Below, piece after piece: positions 1-6,600 of a stretch of DNA of 32,977 nt. The stretch lies in the IMG/VR virus record IMGVR_UViG_3300047311_000196, positions 1 to 32,977 of that record; one strand, given 5' to 3'. Each line of letters begins with the position of its first letter. The stretch's first letter is position 1. The DNA is from a virus. Under the pieces are notes generated by a model. It did no database searches. It was not told where the DNA came from and saw only the letters and a program-made list of their open reading frames with translations. Both the position numbers and the translations under genes were made by a program.

Positions 1-1
1 G

Positions 2-148
2 AAGGGGATCGAGTGGCGCCATGACAAGGGGTTCCTTGACGAGCACCCGCTGGCGTACAAGAGTATCGACACTGTGATGGCTGACTCCGTGGATCTCGTT
101 ACCATCGTGCACGAGCTTCACCAGCTAGTTAACGTGAAGGGCATGTGA
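2..148 (+). CDS. rtcB: RtcB-type RNA ligase, C-terminal end (partial)
   Basis: This is an open frame that enters from the left edge and ends in TGA at 146-148. Its 48 residues include RHDKGFLDEHPLAYKSID, then VMADSVDLVTIVHELHQLV and a final VKGM. That matches the conserved C-terminus of RtcB, a GTP- and Mn-dependent ligase that joins RNA 2',3'-cyclic-phosphate or 3'-phosphate ends to 5'-OH ends in tRNA repair and splicing. The catalytic histidines lie off the window, so activity cannot be judged. The stop overlaps the next start (TGATG), so it leads a rightward operon. Phage RtcB homologues are usually read as repair of tRNAs cut by host anticodon nucleases; that role is inferred here. Confidence 0.85.
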   Translation, partial: KGIEWRHDKGFLDEHPLAYKSIDTVMADSVDLVTIVHELHQLVNVKGM

Positions 149-498
149 TGAAAAGGCTATCGTACCCATCGGCCAGGAAGATGCTCAGGGAAGTTCTTCT
201 GAGTGCACCCGAGACCCGGTATCTGGCTACCACCCCGTTCTGCGGGATGTATTTCAACCCGCTTACCGGTTCACCATGCTGTGTCGTCGGTTATATATTC
301 GCGAGGATCGGTGTCGAGTACGAGGATGTCTCGGAGCACAGGGCTAATCAGGCCGCCCTGACCTCACTGGATCATCTCTGGAGGGACAAGATGACCGGCA
401 ACGCTATGCTCGTTCTGTCCGAGGCACAGCGTATGCAGGACAGCGGCCGGTCCTGGGGTGAGATCTACGAGGATCTATTCGAGAGTGAGGAAGAGTAA
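148..498 (+). CDS. Small phage protein, function unknown
   Basis: The product is 116 aa. The ATG at 148 overlaps the upstream TGA, which suggests translational coupling; a GTG one codon earlier (145) is possible but less likely. The protein has a Gly/Cys-rich stretch (TGSPCCVVGYIFARIGV) followed by a helix and the ending LSEAQRMQDSGRSWGEIYEDL. It resembles small actinophage proteins that pair a 'CxxGxxLxRLG'-like segment with an 'LSxAQxxQDxGxSWG'-like segment. That resemblance is from memory and gives no function. There is no signal peptide or membrane segment, so it is probably cytoplasmic. The stop TAA overlaps the next ATG (TAATG). Confidence 0.7.
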   Translation: MKRLSYPSARKMLREVLLSAPETRYLATTPFCGMYFNPLTGSPCCVVGYIFARIGVEYEDVSEHRANQAALTSLDHLWRDKMTGNAMLVLSEAQRMQDSGRSWGEIYEDLFESEEE

Positions 499-653
499 TG
501 GGACTCAAGATCAATCTGTGGACGCAGAGCATCGACGTGGGCAACAACGTCCGTCTCGGTCTGGAACATGCTGACGTGTTCCTTCTGGACGAGCGTGGCG
601 AACCCTACGCGGTGCTGGTCAACATTCAACGATACGAGGAGATGACAGGATGA
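498..653 (+). CDS. Very small phage protein, function unknown
   Basis: The product is 51 aa, beginning MGLKINLWTQSIDVGNNVRL and ending IQRYEEMTG. The gene is supported by its fit in the coupled operon: its ATG overlaps the stop of the preceding gene (TAATG), and its TGA overlaps the ATG of the next (ATGA at 650-653). No domain is recognisable. The short strand-like pattern in the middle (DVFLLDERGEPYAVLVNI) suggests a small beta fold. No membrane segment is present. Confidence 0.6.
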   Translation: MGLKINLWTQSIDVGNNVRLGLEHADVFLLDERGEPYAVLVNIQRYEEMTG

Positions 654-1120
654 ACCTGGAACAGGCAGAATACGCCAGGCGGGTCGCCAAGTGGGCCATG
701 CCCGGCACGCCGGGATACGATCAGAACGAGTGGATCCTCGTGCTCTATCCCGGTGAGTACGAAGATGACGGATCCCCGGAGACGGTGCCCATCGCAGCCA
801 TGCGAGAGGGAAGCTGCCAGACCACCGCCTGCATCGCTGGCGGCGTGGCCATCGAACGGGCACCGGAAGGGACCATGGTCGTAGATGGCGTCGATCTGAT
901 CTTTCCGGATGGGGAGGTGGTCAGCGTCCCGGACTTCGCCACACAGGAGCTTGGTCTCACCTACGATCAGGCCCTGACGATCTTCTGGGTGCCTGCTCCC
1001 TATGCCGCCCAGCGGCTGGCGTATGTGGCCGATCACCCAGGCGCCGGTTCGGAGGAGATCCGGGATGCGTTCCCGATTCCGGTTGAGGTGGCTGATATGT
1101 CCTGGCCGGAACTAGACTGA
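650..1120 (+). CDS. Phage protein with CxxxxCIAGG motif, function unknown
   Basis: The product is 156 aa and acidic. It starts at an ATGA overlap with the previous gene. The most distinctive part is CQTTACIAGGVAIERAPEG, then a C-terminal helix region with LGLTYDQALTIFW. Actinophage hypothetical proteins often carry a 'CGTxACIAGxA' segment followed by 'A...LGLT..QA..LF'. This gene fits that pattern, so it is called as a member of that broad family without a function. It is the last rightward gene before the terminator-like repeat at 1122-1217. The coupled arrangement with the three genes before it suggests one transcript. Confidence 0.7.
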   Translation: MNLEQAEYARRVAKWAMPGTPGYDQNEWILVLYPGEYEDDGSPETVPIAAMREGSCQTTACIAGGVAIERAPEGTMVVDGVDLIFPDGEVVSVPDFATQELGLTYDQALTIFWVPAPYAAQRLAYVADHPGAGSEEIRDAFPIPVEVADMSWPELD

Positions 1121-1121
1121 C

Positions 1122-1217
1122 ACGGCTCTGAGAGCCCCGGAGACAGCGAAAAGCCCCGGACCCTCTCCTACCACCAGGGGAGGTGTTCCGGGGCTTCTCC
1201 GTGCCGCTGAGAGCCGT
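1122..1217. terminator. Nested inverted repeat, likely bidirectional terminator
   Basis: An inner perfect 10-bp stem is formed by AAGCCCCGGA (1151-1160) and TCCGGGGCTT (1187-1196). Between the arms, CCTCTCC can pair with GGGGAGG through one G-T wobble. An outer pair, ACGGCTCT (1122-1129) and AGAGCCGT (1210-1217), encloses it. The element lies exactly between a rightward gene ending at 1120 and a leftward gene ending at 1225. The leftward copy ends in a short CTTTT run; the rightward copy has only CTTCT. Confidence 0.75.
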
Positions 1218-1224
1218 ACAGACC

Positions 1225-1512
1225 CTACTGTAGCTTGGCGGGCTTCACGTAGGCCACGGGCTGAGCCTTGTGGCCTAGCAGGATGCTCAGCGCCGGGTAT
1301 TTGATCTCCAGTGTCCTGATAGCCGTGAAGTAACCCGCTGTCAGCAGAGCTGTCAGTACCGAGGTAGCACCGACCTGGATGCCCGGGTCAACGTTGAGCC
1401 CCTTGACCGCTAGCCATGCCGCTACTGCACCTACTGCGACCGGTACATAGGTACGGATCAGTGACGGCACCAGGGTAGCTGCCGTGATCTTTGCTCTTGT
1501 CTTCCTGGCCAT
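1225..1512 (-). CDS. Putative holin (two membrane segments)
   Basis: The product is 95 aa with a short basic N-terminus (MARKTRAKIT). It has two hydrophobic stretches at about residues 17-37 and 46-66, separated by a short polar loop containing DPG, and a hydrophilic C-terminus. Size, topology and position directly after the lysin are those of a small phage holin, which would open the cytoplasmic membrane and let the lysin reach the wall. An AGGAAA ribosome site lies 7 bases before the ATG, and the spacing from the lysin stop is 9 bases. Sequence identity to a named holin family was not recognised, so the call rests on topology and context. It is the last gene of the leftward late block. Confidence 0.6.
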   Translation of the reverse strand: MARKTRAKITAATLVPSLIRTYVPVAVGAVAAWLAVKGLNVDPGIQVGATSVLTALLTAGYFTAIRTLEIKYPALSILLGHKAQPVAYVKPAKLQ

Positions 1513-1521
1513 TGCAGTTTC

Positions 1522-2436
1522 CTATCTCTTGGTGGTGAAATCGTGGTGCGCTCGCGCGCCTCTTCGGGCCTTCCATGACGCAGGGTTAGCCAGGATTGTT
1601 ACCCGGTAACGAGTGCCCTTCCTCAGCTTGCGGAACGTTACCTGCGTTCCTGGTGTTACCTTGTGGCGGATCAGGAACCTGGGACGGAAGCGCAGCAGGT
1701 TAACCGTGTACGATTCAGCACCTCTAATGTGAGTCCAGCTAACCTGGGCCTGCGTGTACCGCTCCACTACCGAGATGCCTGTCACAGGGTTACCCGTTTT
1801 ATCAGCCGCAGGCTTCGGTGCAGGCTTGTCAGGGATCTTGCCGGACGTTACCAGCCACTTCAGCTCCGCCAGCGTGCCCTTGTAGCAGTTGAAGTCCACC
1901 TTGAACCCGTTGAAGGAAATGTTGTCCGCGTACTGCCATATGGTCGGTGTCATACCGCCATAGGAATCCCAGCCCGCCCCGTTGTCAGCGTAGGTCGTGT
2001 ACTGAGACGACACGAGCAGCATGCCACGGCTGATGAACGGCTCCAGGGAAGGACCGCCGATCTGTGCCCAGTACCAGTGCGGCAGGTAGACCAGGTGAAT
2101 TACTCCGCCCAGTCTGCGGTAAGCGTCGATGAAACCAATGGCGTCAGCCATCTGAGGACGACCGCCAGAGGGCTCGAAGTCCAGCATAATCGGTGTCTTA
2201 CCCGCATGGTTGAAGCACCAGGCAGCCTGCGCGGCTGCACGTCCTGCGGACAGGAAATGGTAAGCGAAGAAGAATGCCCCGCACCGTGCCGCTGCACTCC
2301 GGGCACGGTTGTAGTCAGGGTTGAAGTAGCCGGTGCCCTCCGTTACCTTGCAGGCTACGGCTAGCGCACCTCGCAGGCTTATCCCGGCCTGGAAGCCGGA
2401 AATGTCCGGGTAGAAAACAGAAATGGTGATCCACAT
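1522..2436 (-). CDS. Endolysin, GH25 lysozyme with C-terminal FN3-like domain
   Basis: The product is 304 aa. Residues 8-195 match glycoside hydrolase family 25 muramidases: YPDISGFQ near the start (Asp11), KVTEGTGYFNPDY (Glu33) and the catalytic-type LDFEP (Asp86, Glu88), followed by a TIWQYAD strand. After a Pro/Lys linker (about 200-215) comes a beta-rich domain of about 90 residues containing SVVERYTQAQVSWTHI and GTRYRVTILA, which looks like fibronectin type III. The enzyme would cut the MurNAc-GlcNAc bond of host peptidoglycan at lysis. It has no signal peptide, so it would depend on the adjacent holin. The ATG is only one codon from the AAAGG element, and a GGGGAG lies 15 bases upstream, so the exact start is a little uncertain. 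Confidence 0.88.
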   Translation of the reverse strand: MWITISVFYPDISGFQAGISLRGALAVACKVTEGTGYFNPDYNRARSAAARCGAFFFAYHFLSAGRAAAQAAWCFNHAGKTPIMLDFEPSGGRPQMADAIGFIDAYRRLGGVIHLVYLPHWYWAQIGGPSLEPFISRGMLLVSSQYTTYADNGAGWDSYGGMTPTIWQYADNISFNGFKVDFNCYKGTLAELKWLVTSGKIPDKPAPKPAADKTGNPVTGISVVERYTQAQVSWTHIRGAESYTVNLLRFRPRFLIRHKVTPGTQVTFRKLRKGTRYRVTILANPASWKARRGARAHHDFTTKR

Positions 2437-2463
2437 CCTTTCACAGTGGTACTCCCCATTATA
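2437..2463 (-). promoter_or_regulatory. Possible lysis-gene promoter (-10 box) and leader
   Basis: On the minus strand a perfect TATAAT lies at 2463-2458, ten bases after the stop of the upstream tail gene and 21 bases before the lysin ATG. A GGGGAG follows it directly. No convincing -35 hexamer is visible at 16-18 bp; the 17-bp position reads GGACTG. It may give lysin and holin their own promoter. Confidence 0.35.
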
Positions 2464-2472
2464 CTGTCGGGC

Positions 2473-3066
2473 TTACGGTGCAGTCCTTATCCAGTAACCA
2501 TTGAAACTGGGAACAAATCTGCCGGAAATATAACTGGTGTTGGAGTTGAAGCTGGTGGACACGTTCGTGTCAACAAATACCTGTAGCGCAACCACGTCAC
2601 CTGGGTAAAGACCAAAAGGAGAATGGTCGGACATGCACGTAGCCGTATCGTTACCAGTGGTGGAAACGGAGTTTCCTCCTCGCATCCCGAATCTGCGTGT
2701 GGTGCCAACGGTGAGGTTAGGATTGTTAGCACCGGCAGTCAGCAGAATTGAAATTCTCTGGCCGATAGCGGTAGTGCCCGTCAGGAAAGGAACGCACGCT
2801 TCGAAGCAGTAATGGCCCTGTGTCTGGATAGTAGGGTTAAAGCCTACCCCAGCGCTGAAGAACCCGTCATTGTCGTAGTCCAGTGTTCCGCCAGGAAGTG
2901 TAGCCCAGGCACCGGAAGTGAGAGCGGCGGTGGCCGTTTTGTAGACCCGGAACGTGGGCCTGATGTCCATATCAGACAGGAAGCCCACCGCATCGCTGAG
3001 CTGCTGAAGCTTGGTAATGCTCGTATCGCCCGTAACGAAGGCGGGGACAGTTGGTAGTGTGGCCAT
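2473..3066 (-). CDS. Small tail protein, paralogue of the next gene upstream
   Basis: The product is 197 aa. It begins MATLPTVPAFVTGD and is rich in Thr, Gly, Asn and aromatic residues in alternating strand-like patterns. The N-terminal plan (TVPAF, then a helix with LQQLSDAVGFLSD, then a DYDNDGFF beta region and TIQTQGHYCFEA) recurs in the gene at 3066-3608, so the two look like a tandem duplication. The fold pattern, with a short coil-like N-terminus and a C1q/TNF-like beta sandwich, is typical of accessory fibre or tip proteins. The ATG overlaps the upstream stop (TAATG). It lies between the giant tail protein and the lysin, where adsorption proteins are often encoded. Receptor binding is inferred. 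Confidence 0.65.
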   Translation of the reverse strand: MATLPTVPAFVTGDTSITKLQQLSDAVGFLSDMDIRPTFRVYKTATAALTSGAWATLPGGTLDYDNDGFFSAGVGFNPTIQTQGHYCFEACVPFLTGTTAIGQRISILLTAGANNPNLTVGTTRRFGMRGGNSVSTTGNDTATCMSDHSPFGLYPGDVVALQVFVDTNVSTSFNSNTSYISGRFVPSFNGYWIRTAP

Positions 3067-3608
3067 TAGATACTCACAAATTCGAGCGCGAAGAAGGAAC
3101 CGACCTGCGACACGTCGAAGGTGTTACCAAGTGTGTCAGCGATAACGAACACCTGAAGGAAGTCACCCACGTACAGATAGAATGGCCATATCCCACTGAC
3201 CCCGGCAGCACCGGCAAAGGCGGCAATGCTCGGGCAGTAACCACCCCAGTGATCACCGCTGCCGATACCGTTACCAGCCGGGTTGTTAGGCCCTGTGGTG
3301 GAACGCAGTTTCGTAGCGACCGCGTGACCGCCGACAGTGGCGATAGCGTACCGGAACTTGTACCAGCCAGGCGTGTTGATGGTCAGTCTGGTATTGGCAC
3401 CAGTCGCCCACATACCGTCCGTATCGGTGTCTTTCGTGTTAAAGGCTACAGCAGCAGCCGTAGCAGTGATAGCCGCACCACCAGCGGTGTCCCTGACCCT
3501 GGCAATAGGCTTGGTCAGCAGGAACGTGCAAGCGTTAGCGAGCTGGTTCATTTCATCGACGGTAGCGATATGCCCAGCAGGCAATGCTGGTACGGTTGGG
3601 ATTTGCAC
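3066..3608 (-). CDS. Small tail protein, beta-sandwich type
   Basis: The product is 180 aa from a GTG at 3608. An in-frame GTG at 3614 would add two residues, but it sits one base from the AGGAGG. The 3608 start has the usual 5-base gap and lines up better with the paralogue (MQIPTVPAL against MATLPTVPAF). Features are an N-terminal helix (VDEMNQLANACTFLL), then repeated beta strands with LTINTPGWYKFRYAIATVGG and a C-terminal FFALEFVSI. It is a likely partner of its paralogue at the tail tip. It follows the giant tail protein with only a few bases between, and the two are in the same frame separated by a single TAG. Confidence 0.65.
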   Translation of the reverse strand: MQIPTVPALPAGHIATVDEMNQLANACTFLLTKPIARVRDTAGGAAITATAAAVAFNTKDTDTDGMWATGANTRLTINTPGWYKFRYAIATVGGHAVATKLRSTTGPNNPAGNGIGSGDHWGGYCPSIAAFAGAAGVSGIWPFYLYVGDFLQVFVIADTLGNTFDVSQVGSFFALEFVSI

Positions 3609-3617
3609 AGGCACCTC

Positions 3618-6600
3618 CTACTGTGTGACCGTGTAAGTGATCTGAAGCTGCCAGGAACCTGGCCCGCCCTTCCATGATCCGTATTCAGCGGACTGGGTAG
3701 TGGATCCATTGCCAAGCAGAATGAACTTGCCGGTGCCCTGGAAGTTGGTGCCGAAAGCGGACGGCAGTGTAAAGGTGACAGACTTGCCGGTGTTGAACCA
3801 CTGCTGAATTACGTTCCGGTTGGTCACACTGGTAGCGTCGAATGTACCAGCTCCAGGTGACTGAGTTGAGTAACCGAACAGACCACGAGCGCCGTTGCTC
3901 ACGCCACCGGTCTTGTTGGTGCCGGTCAGCTTGACGGACTTGATGGCCACCGTAGCGCCACCACCAGGGTTAAGGTCCGCGTTGATCTGGCTGAACGGGA
4001 ACACGATCTGGGTAGATTCGGAACCATTCTGGTTATTGGCAGACGGCAAACCCTGGTACGCATCCAGGTCGGTGTTCCTGCGGTTCCATGGCGGGTTGTT
4101 CTGCTTGCCGAAGTAAGCGTAGGTGTGCGTGTTCTGGTAGGTCTTTGTGGTGGTGGTGGTTACCTTAGCGTTGGTAACGGTGCCACCCACAATGGTGGAG
4201 TTGAACTGCACACGGTCGTCGCTCTGGCTCCAGCCGCGCCATAGCATTGAGAACTTGGAGCCTCCAAGTCCTACGCCCGAGTTACGGGCAGCACCACTGG
4301 ACTGCTGGGAAGCGACCGTAACCATGTCGCCAAGACCGAGATACATTCTCACGGTTGGGCACGCTACCGGGTTGATCGTGACCACGTTGATCCTGACCTG
4401 CTCTCCCTCAGGAGTCACGTAGGATCCATTGGTAACCGGGTTCACAGTACCCGCTGCAAGGCCCTGAGCGGCACCAGCAGCCACTACGATCTGCCCGGAG
4501 ATAGCGAACCCGGCGTTTACAGTTGCAGCAGCGCTGACGAACGAAACGTCAATGTCGTAGAACCCCGGTACGGTGACCACATACCAGTTCGGCCAGCCAG
4601 GCATAAGGCCCATGCCGCCTACGGTGTCCACGTAAATGTTGTCCCAGAAGACCTGTGGCGTGCTGTTCGATCCTGACGGGAACGACTGCGCCTGGTTGGT
4701 GGCACCCACTACCAGCATGGGCGGTGAAGTCAGCAGGCGAAGGTTGTCGGTAATACCACGCATATCGAGCGCACCAATGAACCCATGACCATCAGCGGCC
4801 GGGTTGTTCATGGCTGCGCCGAACTGCGGCGCCCAGTACGGTCGCCCGGCATCATGGCTAACGTCCTTACCCAGTGACACCTCAGGACCCGAGTCAGCCT
4901 GGCTGATGCCAATACGGGACGTGCTGCCCAGCACACCATAAGTAGCGTCTCCCGGGATCCATGCCCTTTGCGTTTCTGCCGGTGAGCAGTAGAAGGCAAT
5001 GGTGTGGGAAGCGTCGGTAATGGTCTCGGAGATGCCTTCGATGAACCACTCCTTCGACAGGTTGCTGTCCGGGAATGATACCGGCAGGGTGCCTGAAGGG
5101 GCCACCATAGAGTTGATTTCCAGCGCGTAGAAGTTGCTGATGCCGAGACCGGTGGAGGTCTTGTTAAGGGTCAGCAGATCTACCGTTATAGACGCGGGAA
5201 TCATCCACGGATCAGAACGTGAGTTGGCTTCCCAGGCAGCCCGGTCGTCCAGGTTAGGGTCTGAGTAGTAGTAGAAGCTCGTCAGCCCGGCTGATCCGAA
5301 AGCCCTTGACCAGGTAATCAGCGGTAGCTGCAATGGCGCATGAACGGAGTTCTGCGCGTAAATACCGTAATTGTTCTGGCTGGCCTGATTGATGAACCCG
5401 GCCCCGGTCGGGAAGGTCTGGGATGCTACGCCCATCTCGTTGGTAAGGAACTGATCGCTAACGGTCCAGCCCATCTGGGAACCATCGAACGAGTCTGGTG
5501 GCAGCAGAAGATCGGGGGCGCCATGTCCCTGGCGTCTGTCCCGAGTGTGGAACACGAGCTGACCAGCAGCATTAACGAACAGGAGGCCTCCTTCGGCCTG
5601 CTCGTAAGTTTGCATGGACGATAGTGCTGTGGATCCGGAAATGTCCTGGTAGTCCGTCAGGGACAGGCCGTTATGGTTACCGGACAAAGAAGTCCAGAAT
5701 CCAGGAGCGTTAGCAAACGAGGCGAGGGTGGCAATGCAGTCGTCAGTGGTCTGCTCCCATGATCCGTACTGTCCCATCTGCGTGTGAGTTGTGATCTCGT
5801 TCGGGCTGAGAGCACGGTTATAGATGGAAGCAAGAGAGACGGCTCCCCAATGAGTTCCTGTACCACCGTAAGTACCTCCAAGGACGATGTTGTCGTAACG
5901 CTGACCACTCGGCAGACTGAAGGTAGCGCCGAACTGAACGCCGTCCAGATAAGCGATCACCAGCGGTGATGTTCCGCCCGAGATAACAATGACCAGGTGA
6001 TGCGGAATGGGAACAGTATCGGCCGGTAGGTTCGCGCTGATTGACTGCGTGGTGGCTGGTGGTCCATTACCAGGGAAGTTCTTGCCCAGGAAACCAGGAG
6101 GCTGCGGGTACGTGTTGACCTTGAACGAGTGAGGTGAGGCACCGGTCAGGAAGATACCCGCGACAAGGGTGGTTCCGTCGATAGAAGAGCCCAGCGACAA
6201 TGGTACGTAAGGGCCGAACTTGGAAGCGATGTTCGTCCTGATGCCTGGGTCCATCGTGAACCAGCACTCGAACGAGTAGTCACCGGTAGATGGATTGATA
6301 ATGGTCGGCAGTGGTGCCTGTAGCTGATAGCCAATGTTCCCGGTGAACCAGTTAACAGCCGTTTGAGCGGTCAGCTTAGGTACCAGGTAAACAGATCCTT
6401 GCGGAGAGGTGAATGGACCAGCTACGGTAGCGTCCATGCCCCTTACCTGGCTCGTTGGCTGGTTAGATCCTGGCTGCCAGAACTCGCCGCCGTCTGGCTG
6501 CCCCGGCTTAACGGCGTTGGCCAGCGTTTCCACTCCGCCGCTCGTGTCCTGCCACGCGATTGTAGCCGTCTTGGTGTTGTCCGAGTTCCACACGCGCAGC

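Noticed and set aside
1121-1224. Attachment site or CRISPR-like repeat
   Set aside because: Only one nested inverted repeat is present, with no spacer array and no integrase nearby. Its place between converging genes fits a terminator.
1663-2364. Long rightward frame (233 codons) opposite the lysin gene
   Set aside because: The lysin strand has clear GH25 motifs. This frame has no domain and no start context.
3051-3677. Rightward frame (208 codons) across the small tail genes
   Set aside because: The sequence is compositionally odd and covers two well-supported leftward genes plus the end of the giant gene, so it is a shadow.
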